The translations under genes and the position numbers were made by a program. A DNA stretch of 64,000 nt, from contig JAFQKF010000016.1 of the NCBI GenBank assembly GCA_017397105.1, positions 1-64,000 on the forward strand. Reading direction: 5' to 3'. Below are positions 8,686-16,378 of this stretch, piece by piece. This DNA comes from Clostridia bacterium. GTDB taxonomy: Bacteria > Bacillota > Clostridia > Oscillospirales > Acutalibacteraceae. Each line of letters begins with the position of its first letter. Within the stretch, counting starts at the first letter, position 1. The notes below the pieces were generated by a model, which did no database searches, had not been told where the DNA came from, and saw nothing but the letters and a program-made list of their open reading frames with translations.

Positions 8686-10110
8686 ATGGAAAACAAGATT
8701 AAAAACATTATGAAGCTTATTGAAGAACAGGGCATTGAAATGGTTGACTTTAAAATGGTTGATATTGACGGCAGATTCCGTCACGTTACCATTCCTGCAA
8801 AGAGCTTTTCCGAAGATACTATGAGAGACGGTATCGGCTTTGACGCTTCCAACTACGGATATGCTGTTGTTGAAAAGAGCGATATGGTATTTATCCCCGA
8901 TCCCGACACAGCCATGATTGACCCGTTCTGCGAGGTTCCCACTCTCTCGATGAGCGGTAATGCAATGATTATTGATTATCCTGAGAACCGTCCTCTTGCC
9001 CAATATCCGCGCAATATTGTAAACGCTGCTGAAAAGTATATGCAGGACAGTGGCGTTGCAGATATGATGTATATTCTTCCTGAGTTCGAGTTTTATCTTT
9101 TCGATAATATCGGTTGGGAAGTAAGTCCTGACAGCATCGGCATGACTCTTGATGCCAATCAGTCCTACTGGAACAGCGGAGTTCAGGGTCAGGGATATGT
9201 AGTTCCCAAGCAGAAGAATTATCACATTGCAAAGCCTTTTGATAATTCCTATGAGTGCCGCAGCGAAATGTGTATGCTCATTGAAAAAGCAGGCGTTCCC
9301 GTAAAATATCATCATCCCGAGGTGGGTGCAGCAGGTCAGTTTGAGATTGAACCCAAGCCCGGTCAGATGTCCAAAATGGCAGACGGCACTATGATGATTA
9401 AGTATATCATTCAGAATACTGCCGCTAAGTACGGAAAGAGCGCAACCCTCATGCCCAAGCCCGTTTACGGTGAAGCAGGCAGCGGTATGCACGTTCACAT
9501 TCTTCTTTTCAAGGATGGCAAGCCCGTATTCTCAGATGATAACGGATATTCTCATCTGAGCAAGGAAGCTCACTGGTTTATCGGCGGACTTCTTAAGCAT
9601 ATCAATTCCCTTTGTGCTATCACAAATCCCAGTACCAACTCCTTCAAGCGTCTTGTTCCCGGATTCGAGGCTCCCGTAACCGTAGGCTACGCAACCTCCA
9701 ACCGCAGCGCTGTTATCCGTATTCCTGCTTATGCAAAGCAGCCCGAGGAGCGCCGCTTTGAAATCCGCAACCCTGACGCTACCTGCAATCCTTATTTCTG
9801 CTATGCAGCAATTCTTATGGCAGGTATTGACGGTATCAAGAATCAGATTGACCCCCATGAAAACGGCTGGGGTCCCTTCGACGTAAATCTTTTCAATCTC
9901 CCCGAAGAAGAAAAGAAAAAGCTCAAGAGCCTGCCCACTACTCTTGAAGGTGCGCTTGATGCTCTTGAAGCTGATCATGATTATCTTACCGCAGGCGGAG
10001 TATTCCCCGAGCATCTTATTGAAAAATTCATTTCAACTAAGCGTGAAGAGTGCCGCAAGCTTGCTGCAATTCCTCATCCTGCAGAGTTTGATAAATACTA
10101 TAATTGCTGA
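8686..10110 (+). CDS. glnA: Glutamine synthetase, type I (beta-like, Tyr-to-Phe at adenylylation site)
   Basis: Makes glutamine from glutamate, ammonia and ATP; central to nitrogen assimilation, normally a dodecamer. The 474-residue protein has the beta-grasp DIDGRFRHVTIPA, the metal/substrate segments EFEFYLFD, GEAGSGMHVHI, PGFEAPVTVGYATSNRSA and EERRFEIRNPD. Length and C-terminal region resemble GSI-beta enzymes (25-residue insertion, adenylylation loop), not the shorter Bacillus GSI-alpha. In the loop, E. coli NLYDLP is NLFNLP here (Phe403), so the hydroxyl that GlnE modifies is missing. Start at ATG 8686 is preferred over 8668 because AAGGAG ends 7 bases upstream. It is monocistronic, with its own promoter and terminator. 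Confidence 0.96.
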   Translation: MENKIKNIMKLIEEQGIEMVDFKMVDIDGRFRHVTIPAKSFSEDTMRDGIGFDASNYGYAVVEKSDMVFIPDPDTAMIDPFCEVPTLSMSGNAMIIDYPENRPLAQYPRNIVNAAEKYMQDSGVADMMYILPEFEFYLFDNIGWEVSPDSIGMTLDANQSYWNSGVQGQGYVVPKQKNYHIAKPFDNSYECRSEMCMLIEKAGVPVKYHHPEVGAAGQFEIEPKPGQMSKMADGTMMIKYIIQNTAAKYGKSATLMPKPVYGEAGSGMHVHILLFKDGKPVFSDDNGYSHLSKEAHWFIGGLLKHINSLCAITNPSTNSFKRLVPGFEAPVTVGYATSNRSAVIRIPAYAKQPEERRFEIRNPDATCNPYFCYAAILMAGIDGIKNQIDPHENGWGPFDVNLFNLPEEEKKKLKSLPTTLEGALDALEADHDYLTAGGVFPEHLIEKFISTKREECRKLAAIPHPAEFDKYYNC

Positions 10111-10125
10111 TTGATCAAATAATTA

Positions 10126-10167
10126 CCGCCGGCTTTGAGTGTCTGCTCACAGCCGGCGGCTTTTTTA
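10126..10167. terminator. Bidirectional terminator between glnA and the EEP-family gene
   Basis: A 9-bp GC-rich stem CCGCCGGCT / AGCCGGCGG with an inner partial stem and a TTTTTTAT tail on the plus strand. It overlaps the stop codon of the convergent minus-strand gene. Confidence 0.85.
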
Positions 10168-10875
10168 TATCTCTATTTGTGCCGTGTGCGGTAAATGGTC
10201 AGAGGCGATAACCTGTATAAGGTCTGCTTTTATTACCTTAACGTCACGGCTTGTAAAAATGTAATCAATTTTTTTGTCAGGCTTATCGGAGGGAAAGCTG
10301 AATTTTGTGTTGCTGAAAACTTCGGCAGTATCAAAAAGCTTTGATTTTATGGGTGCTAAAACGGGATTTTCAGGAGTTGCGTTGAAATCGCCCATAAGCA
10401 CGCATTTTTTATCAGGTAAGTTTTTTAAAACGGTTTCAACAGCGTTTTTTTGCTCGCTTTTATTTAAACCAAAGTGTGTTACCATTACGGTAAATCCGGA
10501 GCCGGCAACAATCTCGGCTTTAAGGATGCACCGCGTTTCAAAATTAAATCTGCCAATCTTGATTAAAGGGTCAGGGATACGGATTGTCTGCGCATTTTTA
10601 ATAGGATAACGGGAGATAAGAGCGTTACCGTAAGGGTTACATCCGTCAACAAGAATTGCCTGCGCAAAGTAAAAGTGAGGAAATCCGAGCAGCTTTGCAA
10701 GTATTTCTGTCTGTTCCTGATAATCTTCACGCTTGCCACGGCCTCTTATTTCGTTGAGAGCAACAACGTCGGCGCCGCTTTCTTTGATAGTTTTTGCCAT
10801 TAAATCAAAGTCGATTTTTCTTGTTTTATAGTTTTCACAGTGGAGCGTATTAAAACTCATCAGATTTATTTTCAT
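10165..10875 (-). CDS. Endonuclease/exonuclease/phosphatase family protein
   Basis: A 236-residue EEP-fold protein. Characteristic motifs appear in order: MSFNTLH near the N-terminus (Asn ligand), ALNEIRGR with the metal-binding Glu, a VTHFGL stretch, MGDFNATPEN (Asp and Asn of the active site) and the C-terminal ASDHLPHTA (Asp-His pair). Substrates of this superfamily range from DNA to phosphoinositides and sphingomyelin; no signal peptide is present, so a cytoplasmic role is likely. The start ATG 10875 has AAGGAG 7 bases upstream; a longer frame to 10932 lacks a site. It stands alone between a shared terminator and a divergent small gene. Confidence 0.85.
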   Translation of the reverse strand: MKINLMSFNTLHCENYKTRKIDFDLMAKTIKESGADVVALNEIRGRGKREDYQEQTEILAKLLGFPHFYFAQAILVDGCNPYGNALISRYPIKNAQTIRIPDPLIKIGRFNFETRCILKAEIVAGSGFTVMVTHFGLNKSEQKNAVETVLKNLPDKKCVLMGDFNATPENPVLAPIKSKLFDTAEVFSNTKFSFPSDKPDKKIDYIFTSRDVKVIKADLIQVIASDHLPHTAQIEI

Positions 10876-10988
10876 ATAAAATCTCCTTTTTAATGTCAAA
10901 ATCGAACAAATAATATGCGGCTGACCATGCAATATTACAGCAAAAAACAGAATTTTATAAAATTTCTTAAATATTTATAAATTAACTG

Positions 10989-11017
10989 TTGCAATGTGAC
11001 GAATTGTCACATATAAT
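10989..11017 (+). promoter_or_regulatory. Promoter with a perfect palindrome filling the spacer
   Basis: TTGCAA (10989-10994) and TATAAT (11012-11017) are separated by exactly 17 bp, and those 17 bp are the inverted repeat TGTGACGAATTGTCACA (6-bp arms, 5-bp centre). A dimeric regulator bound there would occlude RNA polymerase, so this is a likely operator as well as a promoter for the small gene at 11053. Confidence 0.75.
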
Positions 11018-11052
11018 ATATATGAGATTGTTTGGAAAGAGGGGCTTGAAAA

Positions 11053-11277
11053 ATGCCGGAATACAGCTTGAAGATAACGGAAAATGATTTTGTTACAGAT
11101 GATGGTGAGAAGCTGAAACTCTTTGGTGTCAAAGCGTTTGATGATGCGGGAAACGTTCTGGCAGATTGCCCGTCCATTTCTGAGGATATAGAAAAAGTTG
11201 AAGCTTTATCTGCACTGTTAATTGAAAATGATGTGTCGGTTTGTCACATCAAAGATATTATAGAAGATATGTATTGA
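11053..11277 (+). CDS. Small DUF6514-like protein
   Basis: A 74-residue acidic protein with the pattern LFGVKAFD in the middle and HIKDIIEDMY at the C-terminus. This resembles the small clostridial DUF6514 family (FGIK/YGIK core, conserved His-Leu/Ile-Lys-Asp-hydrophobic-Ile-Glu-Asp end), whose role is unknown to me. There is no signal peptide or membrane segment. It has a ribosome binding site (AGAGGGGCT), a strong promoter with a palindromic operator, and its own terminator, so it is a real, singly transcribed and probably tightly regulated gene. Confidence 0.65.
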   Translation: MPEYSLKITENDFVTDDGEKLKLFGVKAFDDAGNVLADCPSISEDIEKVEALSALLIENDVSVCHIKDIIEDMY

Positions 11278-11291
11278 TAAGCAAATAATAA

Positions 11292-11332
11292 GGTGCAAGA
11301 CCTCAGATTCTTGAAGGTCTTGCACCGTTTTT
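11292..11332. terminator. Terminator after the DUF6514-like gene
   Basis: A perfect 12-bp stem (GGTGCAAGACCT / AGGTCTTGCACC) with an 11-base loop, followed by GTTTTTATT on the plus strand; the minus strand also has a T-rich tail, so it may serve the convergent PHP gene as well. Confidence 0.9.
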
Positions 11333-11338
11333 ATTAAA

Positions 11339-12847
11339 TCAGAAGGGGTTGAAGATTCGCTCAAGGGTAATGGGATTGTAACCGAGTGCAAAATACTTGA
11401 ATACCCAGATGATGGGATTAAGTCTGAAGAAAGCAAGGTCAACTACAGTTACAAGTCCGCGAAGGAAGGTTGAAATATCATGAGTAGCAGGAACGTCAAC
11501 GGGAGCAAAGGTTTCGCCCTTAACGTTGAGTACCATAGGCTGAGCATAGCAGATGCCGTTGTCGCCCGAAACGTAGAATCTTACGTAAAGATAGGGATCG
11601 TTGAGGAGCTTGTCTGAATGAAGGTCAAGAGTTGCCTTGCCGTCAACAAGCTCTTCTCTGAGAATTACGTTGCCGTTTGAAACCCAGGTGATGATGTTGG
11701 CATTGGTTGCCTCAACGGTAATGGTGTCGTTCTCTTCATCAACAGTGATTCTTGAAACGTTGGGGGTATTGTCAAGCCAGAAGCTCTTTGTGTCATAAAC
11801 GTTCTGCTCAACAAAGCCGGGCATTTCTTCCATACCGTTGAGTTCAACGCCGTTTGAATAGTGGGAAACGGAGAAGAAGTGGCCCTTTTCCTGGCTCTCT
11901 CTGAATGCTTCAAGAGTGAATTCGGGCATCCAGGTCATGGTGTAAGCGTCGTTAACTGCGTTTTCATTGTGGGAGTCAGCAAAAGTGTTGCTCCAGGGAA
12001 CAACGCCGTTGGGGATAGTCTTCTGAAGAATCTGGTCGTAAAGAATACGGTCGCAGCGGGTGTGAGCGTCTGTTGCGCTGTTGATACCCATACCGAGTGA
12101 TGAACCCTGATAATCAAGGAAAAGGCGGGCAAACTTGGTGGGATAATAATCATCAATAAGCTTGCCTACGTATTTTTCGGAATCCTTATCAACGTAAACA
12201 TACTCGCCGACGTGTGAAAGGTAGGAGATTCCGCCTGCTTCCATAACACCCTTTGAAGGAGTTTCATAGTCGCCGAAAACGCCTGCAAGGCCCTGGCCGT
12301 AATCTGAATAATATCCTGTAAGGTGGCAGTCGGCAAAAGGTGTTGCCATATTGAGCTCGATTCCCTTGGGAACGTCAAGCATACCGTTTTCGTGGGTTCT
12401 GGTAAGGGTTATACCGTCTTTGGTGGTATAGGATTTGTCGGCATAAGTGCCATTGAGATAAGCTTCATAATCGTCCTGCTCAATGGGGATGATATCAGCC
12501 ATATTGGTGCGTTCTTTTTTGATTAAACGCATAAGCGGAACGGTTTCGGGTACGTTGTTCCAGCCCTGGTTGATTGTGCCGTGGTCGGTAAGGGCAACAA
12601 TATCAAAGTTTGCCGCATAGTGAATCTGAACAAATTCCTCGATAGTAAGGAAACCGTCAGAAGCGTTGGTGTGGCAGTGGAGCTGAGTTTTGTATTCGCC
12701 CCATGAATCCCAATCGATTTCTTCATAAGGATTGTCAATGACGTATTCTTTTTTCTCGGAAGCAGCCTGAGCAAAAACAGCAGGGAAAACTCCAAAGGCA
12801 AGAATTACAGCAAGAACTAACGACAGGATTTTTTTGAATGTTTTCAC
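11339..12847 (-). CDS. Exported PHP-domain phosphoesterase
   Basis: A 502-residue protein with a signal peptide (KTFKKILSLVLAVILAFG, cleavage near FAQA-AS). The PHP metal ligands follow: LHCHTNASDG (HxH), ALTDHGT, YLSHVGE, ATDAH and FADSHNENA, as in polymerase-and-histidinol-phosphatase proteins that hydrolyse phosphoesters using a trinuclear metal site. Export of a PHP protein is uncommon; its target is unknown. After the PHP part comes a beta-rich region and a hydrophobic C-terminal segment (FLRGLVTVVDLAFF) that could associate with membrane. The GTG at 12847 is favoured because AGGAG lies 9 bases upstream; an ATG at 12856 abuts the site. Confidence 0.8.
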   Translation of the reverse strand: MKTFKKILSLVLAVILAFGVFPAVFAQAASEKKEYVIDNPYEEIDWDSWGEYKTQLHCHTNASDGFLTIEEFVQIHYAANFDIVALTDHGTINQGWNNVPETVPLMRLIKKERTNMADIIPIEQDDYEAYLNGTYADKSYTTKDGITLTRTHENGMLDVPKGIELNMATPFADCHLTGYYSDYGQGLAGVFGDYETPSKGVMEAGGISYLSHVGEYVYVDKDSEKYVGKLIDDYYPTKFARLFLDYQGSSLGMGINSATDAHTRCDRILYDQILQKTIPNGVVPWSNTFADSHNENAVNDAYTMTWMPEFTLEAFRESQEKGHFFSVSHYSNGVELNGMEEMPGFVEQNVYDTKSFWLDNTPNVSRITVDEENDTITVEATNANIITWVSNGNVILREELVDGKATLDLHSDKLLNDPYLYVRFYVSGDNGICYAQPMVLNVKGETFAPVDVPATHDISTFLRGLVTVVDLAFFRLNPIIWVFKYFALGYNPITLERIFNPF

Positions 12848-12880
12848 TAAAATCATCTCCTGTAAAATAATGTAACATTA

Positions 12881-12909
12881 ATTATAATTAATTTTATTCA
12901 ATGTTTCAA
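12881..12909 (-). promoter_or_regulatory. Sigma-A-type promoter for the PHP gene
   Basis: Minus strand TTGAAA (12909-12904), 17-bp spacer, TATAAT (12886-12881). Confidence 0.7.
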
Positions 12910-12965
12910 TATGTAATAAATTAAAAATATATAAGTGATTTTTTGTGACATTTAACATAGAAACG

Positions 12966-14282
12966 TTAGAATTCGACTTTAAGAGTGTAAACATATTCTG
13001 AGTTGATTTCTTCGGGAGAAATAAACCCGAAATCAACAGAGAGATTTCCGTTTTCATCAGCAGCGGACAATTCTTTGTCACAGCCAAGAAGAGAAACCTT
13101 CATTGTATCGCTGTAAGGAATCTGAGCGAATTCGATTTTGCCTGCAGGATATTTATGAATAAACGCAAAGACTTTTTTGCCATCCTTGTGGACAGTATAC
13201 TTGATTTTGGAATCATCAGGTGCTGCGGTATACTTTCTGCTTTCGTATATACCTTCGCCGTTTACCTTGAGCCATTTGCCGAGCTGGCGCAGACGTTCTT
13301 CCATAATAACGGGGATTCTTCCGTCATCAGTGGGGCCTATATTGAGCAGGAAATTACTGCCCTTTGAAACAAGGTCAACGAGCATTTCAACAAGCTCCTT
13401 GTGTGAGAGATAATCGTCAACAGTCTCAAAACGGTTCCAACCGAAGGAAGCGCCGATTCCTCTGCATTCTTCCGAAACTCTGTCGATAACCTCAGTTGAA
13501 CCGTCAGCGGAGCCGACAAAGCCGTATTCTGTGGTAAGATTTCCGCCCAGTCTGCCTCTGGTTTCGCTTCCCCAGCGGTCATTGGGTACAATATAGTCCT
13601 TAACACTTGATTCGTTGTAGAGCCACTGTAAGAAATCTGTTGAGTGCCATACACTGCTGGGATGCTCCCATTCACCGTCGGTGAAGAGGGTTGCCGGCTT
13701 GTATTCTTCAATAAGCTCTTTAAGCATCGGGATAAGATGCTCGGTTGCATATTTTTCGGGACTTTCAAGGTAAAGGGGATGGAACCATTCATAAACGGAA
13801 TGGTAAACGCCGAATCTTACGTCGGATTTGTCGCAGGCATCCTTTAATTCGCGGCAGAAATCACGGTGAGGGCCTACGTCAACGCTGTTCCAGTTCCATG
13901 CGTATTTGGATTTGTACATACAGAAGCCGTCGTGATGTTTTGATACAAGGTTCATATATTTTGCACCTGCATCCTCAAAAAGCTTTACCCATTGCTCGGC
14001 ATCAAAATTTTCAGCCTTGAATTTATCAACGAAATCGGCATACTTGAAATCCTTGCCGTAGGTCTTCTGATGGTGATAATAATACTCAGCTTCGGGCTTG
14101 CCTTTGGATTCTTCCAAAAGCTCATCACAATGCTTTCCGTACCACTCAGAGTAGTGACCCTTGGGAGCGTAAGCCGGCACACTGTAAAGACCCCAGTGGA
14201 TGAAAATGCCGAACTTTGCATCCTCAAACCACGAAGGAACTTCTCTTGAATTAAGTGAATCCCAGTTGTTTTCGTATTTCAT
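12966..14282 (-). CDS. GH29 alpha-L-fucosidase
   Basis: A 438-residue intracellular glycoside hydrolase that releases alpha-L-fucose with retention of configuration. Family features are the N-terminal WFEDAKFGIFIHWGLYSVPA, YMNLVSKHHDGFCMY, WNSVDVGPHRD, and LFTDGEWEH with the predicted nucleophile Asp (about residue 205), then LLNIGPTDDGRIP. No signal peptide, so short fucosylated glycans must be imported. The start ATG 14282 has a GAGGTG site 7 bases upstream; an in-frame GTG three codons earlier overlaps that site. It has its own promoter and, with GH125, GH106-like and GH2 genes, points to use of host or plant glycans. Confidence 0.93.
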   Translation of the reverse strand: MKYENNWDSLNSREVPSWFEDAKFGIFIHWGLYSVPAYAPKGHYSEWYGKHCDELLEESKGKPEAEYYYHHQKTYGKDFKYADFVDKFKAENFDAEQWVKLFEDAGAKYMNLVSKHHDGFCMYKSKYAWNWNSVDVGPHRDFCRELKDACDKSDVRFGVYHSVYEWFHPLYLESPEKYATEHLIPMLKELIEEYKPATLFTDGEWEHPSSVWHSTDFLQWLYNESSVKDYIVPNDRWGSETRGRLGGNLTTEYGFVGSADGSTEVIDRVSEECRGIGASFGWNRFETVDDYLSHKELVEMLVDLVSKGSNFLLNIGPTDDGRIPVIMEERLRQLGKWLKVNGEGIYESRKYTAAPDDSKIKYTVHKDGKKVFAFIHKYPAGKIEFAQIPYSDTMKVSLLGCDKELSAADENGNLSVDFGFISPEEINSEYVYTLKVEF

Positions 14283-14322
14283 AAAATGCACCTCATAAAT
14301 TGTTAAAATAGTTACTGTTTAC

Positions 14323-14351
14323 ATATTATCAAATTTGTAATAACGTATCAA
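14323..14351 (-). promoter_or_regulatory. Sigma-A-type promoter for the GH29 gene
   Basis: Minus strand TTGATA (14351-14346), 17-bp spacer, TAATAT (14328-14323). Confidence 0.65.
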
Positions 14352-14397
14352 TAAAAAATGAAAAAATATTATTTTTAAAAAATTTTTAAAAAAGGTC

Positions 14398-14429
14398 TTG
14401 CAAAATGTGAAACATTGTGGTAATATAAT
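14398..14429 (+). promoter_or_regulatory. Probable promoter of the tRNA pair
   Basis: TATAAT (14424-14429) lies 27 bases upstream of tRNA-Asp. The nearest -35-like hexamer, TTGCAA (14398-14403), is 20 bp away, which is long; a small inverted repeat AATGTGAAACATT lies between them. Confidence 0.4.
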
Positions 14430-14456
14430 CAGCGTTCGGAAGACAGCTCTTCGTAC

Positions 14457-14533
14457 GGTCCGGTAGTTCAGCTGGTTAGAACGCCAGCCTGTCACGCTGG
14501 AGGTCGACGGTTCGAGCCCGTTCCGGATCGCCA
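14457..14533 (+). tRNA. tRNA-Asp (GTC)
   Basis: A 77-base tRNA. The acceptor stem GGTCCGG pairs with CCGGATC (one G-U), the discriminator is G and CCA is encoded. The anticodon loop CTGTCAC carries GTC; the T arm contains GGTTCGAGCC. It is followed 2 bases later by tRNA-Thr, so the two are cotranscribed. Confidence 0.97.
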
Positions 14534-14535
14534 AT

Positions 14536-14611
<76 letters not shown>

Positions 14612-14612
<1 letters not shown>

Positions 14613-14646
14613 TCCCTTGAAACTTGAGGTTTCAAGGGATTTTTTA
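14612..14646 (+). terminator. Terminator of the tRNA operon
   Basis: Perfect 12-bp stem ATCCCTTGAAAC / GTTTCAAGGGAT with a 5-base loop and a TTTTTT tail, starting directly after the CCA of tRNA-Thr. Confidence 0.9.
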
Positions 14647-14660
14647 TGTTTATGAAATTC

Positions 14661-14716
14661 ATCAGACCGCATCTCTGAATCGCAATTTTCAAGTATGGGA
14701 TGCGGTCTGATTTTTA
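14661..14716 (+). terminator. Second hairpin terminator in the island
   Basis: A 13-bp perfect stem ATCAGACCGCATC / GATGCGGTCTGAT with a 25-base loop, followed by TTTTTAAT. It comes only 15 bases after the tRNA terminator and before the island gene's promoter, insulating it. Confidence 0.7.
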
Positions 14717-14756
14717 ATCATTATACATGGAAAGCAAGTTTTCGTTTTGGGTATGA

Positions 14757-14784
14757 TTGATACAATATAGGTTTATGTTATAAT
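14757..14784 (+). promoter_or_regulatory. Promoter of the HTH-membrane gene
   Basis: TTGATA (14757-14762), 16-bp spacer, TATAAT (14779-14784). The leader is about 110 bases and contains a G-run (GGGGGGG, from about 14827) and the repeat CAGTCCATTGACTG, which can form a small hairpin. Confidence 0.6.
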
Positions 14785-14898
14785 TTAAAAAATAAATAAG
14801 AATTTGGTGTCGCCATATCAAAAGCAGGGGGGGTGGCTTAACAGTCCATTGACTGTTTTGCTTAATTACCGTAGAATGATGGGCAGAGGTGAACCGAT

Positions 14899-15906
14899 AT
14901 GACTGATAAAAAAACATTAGGTTCGTTCATAAAAATCAAACGAACCGAGAAAAACTATTCACAAAAAGATTTGGCGGAAATGCTGTTTGTTACGGAAAGT
15001 GCTGTGAGTAAGTGGGAACGAGGCGTATCCTATCCCGATATTACTTTGATTTCCGATATTTGCCGTGTCCTTGGTGTAAGCGAACATGAATTGATTACCG
15101 CCTCAACTGACACAGACACAAGAAAAATGAAACATGAAGCACAGAAATTCCGCGTGATTCGCGGCACATGGTTTTGGGTTCCGACAATATCTTATGCCGT
15201 TGTGCTTCTGGCTTGTTTCATTTGTAACCTTGCCGTAAACCACACGCTGTCATGGTTCTTTATAGTATGGTCAGCGTTGATTTGTGCCTATACATTTGTG
15301 CCCACGGTTACTAACTTTTTTGAGTCGAAGAAACTGCTTGCTTTTACTGTTTCAACATATCTGTCTGTTTGTCTGCTTTTGCTCACTTGTGCAGTATACA
15401 ACAATAACTTATCATGGTTATTAACTGCCTGCATCGGAGTCTTGATAGGGTATGTGCTGTTGTTTGTGCCTGTCTTGTTATCAAAAACAAACTACTCTCG
15501 CTATAAGTTCGTCATTTCATTTACAGTTACATTTGCATTGACTGTTTTGATGATTATACACATCCGTATCTGGCGACCGTTCATGCTTAATAATGCAATT
15601 CTCGTGGCTGCATACGGCTTTATACCTGTTATTGTTTGTGCAGTTATTTGTACCTTTCATTTTAATGCATTATTTAAAGCAGGAATCTGCACCGTCATCT
15701 GCGGAACTGCGCTTTATTGTACAGATTATGTGATAACATCATTGTACGACCCATTTGCAAGCAGTTCGTATCAGGTGGATTTCCACAACTGGGAACAATG
15801 CTTAAACGAAAATGTTCAATTCATAATATTAATGTCATTTTTGTTTATTAGTGCCGCCTTTTTTGCAATAGGATTCTATAAAGTTAGAAGAAACAAGAAA
15901 CTATAA
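14899..15906 (+). CDS. XRE-family HTH regulator with C-terminal membrane domain
   Basis: A 335-residue protein. Residues 1-70 form a Cro/C1-type helix-turn-helix (SQKDLAEMLFVTESAVSKWERGVSYP). Residues about 90-330 hold eight or so hydrophobic membrane segments, including SYAVVLLACFICNLAV and FVISFTVTFALTVLMII. Such HTH-membrane fusions occur in Firmicutes as one-component regulators that may sense envelope or membrane conditions; the signal is unknown. AGAGGTGA precedes ATG 14899. It is the only gene in the tRNA-Thr island and has its own promoter and a strong terminator, so it is a self-contained cassette. Confidence 0.85.
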   Translation: MTDKKTLGSFIKIKRTEKNYSQKDLAEMLFVTESAVSKWERGVSYPDITLISDICRVLGVSEHELITASTDTDTRKMKHEAQKFRVIRGTWFWVPTISYAVVLLACFICNLAVNHTLSWFFIVWSALICAYTFVPTVTNFFESKKLLAFTVSTYLSVCLLLLTCAVYNNNLSWLLTACIGVLIGYVLLFVPVLLSKTNYSRYKFVISFTVTFALTVLMIIHIRIWRPFMLNNAILVAAYGFIPVIVCAVICTFHFNALFKAGICTVICGTALYCTDYVITSLYDPFASSSYQVDFHNWEQCLNENVQFIILMSFLFISAAFFAIGFYKVRRNKKL

Positions 15907-15924
15907 ATTCTAATTTACATATTT

Positions 15925-15960
15925 AAAAAGTTATGCAGAAGATTTTCTGCATAACTTTTT
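15925..15960 (+). terminator. Terminator of the HTH-membrane gene
   Basis: A perfect 16-bp stem (AAAAAGTTATGCAGAA and its complement) with loop GATT and a T-rich 3' arm. Confidence 0.85.
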
Positions 15961-16248
15961 ATCATACTATAAGTTCTCCAAGCTTTCCAAAAAAAGTTGT
16001 ATCTTTCTTCTTAAATAGTTGTTATTAGGTTGTTATAAAGGCTCATAAATGTTGATGAAAACTGATTACATACCTGTTGATTTTAATATACAATATAATT
16101 GTTTTATACTATGTATTGATTTAGAGATGAGGTCTTAGTTAATATAAAACAAGACCTCTGCATAATTAAAAATCCTAAAACCTATTGTTTTTTAAGGGGT
16201 TGTTGGGGGATCGTCTGAAAAACAAGACCGAGAATCGGTCTTGCGTGC
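15961..16248. other. Non-coding right part of the island
   Basis: No gene is supported here. It is AT-rich and contains two short inverted repeats sharing the word ACAAGACC: GAGGTCTT...AAGACCTC (16129-16158) and CAAGACCG-AGAAT-CGGTCTTG (16223-16243). The second abuts the tRNA-Thr 3' fragment, a position where an integrase or excisionase might bind; this role is only a guess. Confidence 0.5.
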
Positions 16249-16294
16249 TTGGTAAGGATGAGGTAGGCAGTTCGAGTCTGCTTAGCAGCTCCAA
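16249..16294 (+). repeat. att-like repeat, copy 2 (decayed tRNA-Thr 3' fragment)
   Basis: Matches 14567-14612 with two substitutions. One lies just before the T arm (C to A) and the other changes CTGCC to CTGCT in the T stem, breaking a base pair. There is no 5' tRNA half upstream, so it cannot make a tRNA. It is followed by a rho-independent terminator, as would be expected of the original tRNA operon end. Confidence 0.85.
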
Positions 16295-16295
16295 G

Positions 16296-16328
16296 AAACC
16301 GCAGGTTTAACCTGCGGTTTTGTTTTTT
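16296..16328 (+). terminator. Terminator, probably the ancestral tRNA-operon end
   Basis: AAACCGCAGG / CCTGCGGTTT stem with TTTAA loop and TGTTTTTTT tail, directly after the displaced tRNA-Thr fragment. Confidence 0.85.
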
Positions 16329-16333
16329 TGATT

Positions 16334-16378
16334 ATGAAAAAAGTGTGCGTTGAAAAATCAACGCACACTTCATTTTTT
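16334..16378. terminator. Bidirectional terminator before the alpha/beta hydrolase
   Basis: A perfect 13-bp stem AAGTGTGCGTTGA / TCAACGCACACTT with AAAA loop; T-runs on both strands. It ends the minus-strand hydrolase gene whose stop is at 16377. Confidence 0.85.

Noticed and set aside
8650..9498. Long antisense frame (282 codons) across glnA
   Set aside because: It mirrors the codon pattern of glnA, has no ribosome binding site, and its product is rich in His, Cys and Asn without any domain.
10995..11011. Classical CRP-cAMP site
   Set aside because: The spacing between TGTGA and TCACA is 7, not the usual 6, and clostridia generally lack cAMP-CRP control; treated as an operator for an unknown regulator.
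16129..16158. Terminator or CRISPR-like repeat in the island
   Set aside because: Only two short inverted repeats share a word; there is no regular spacing, no array and no T-run.
16249..16294. A second tRNA-Thr gene
   Set aside because: Only the 3' 46 bases are present, there is no acceptor 5' strand or D arm, and the T stem is broken.
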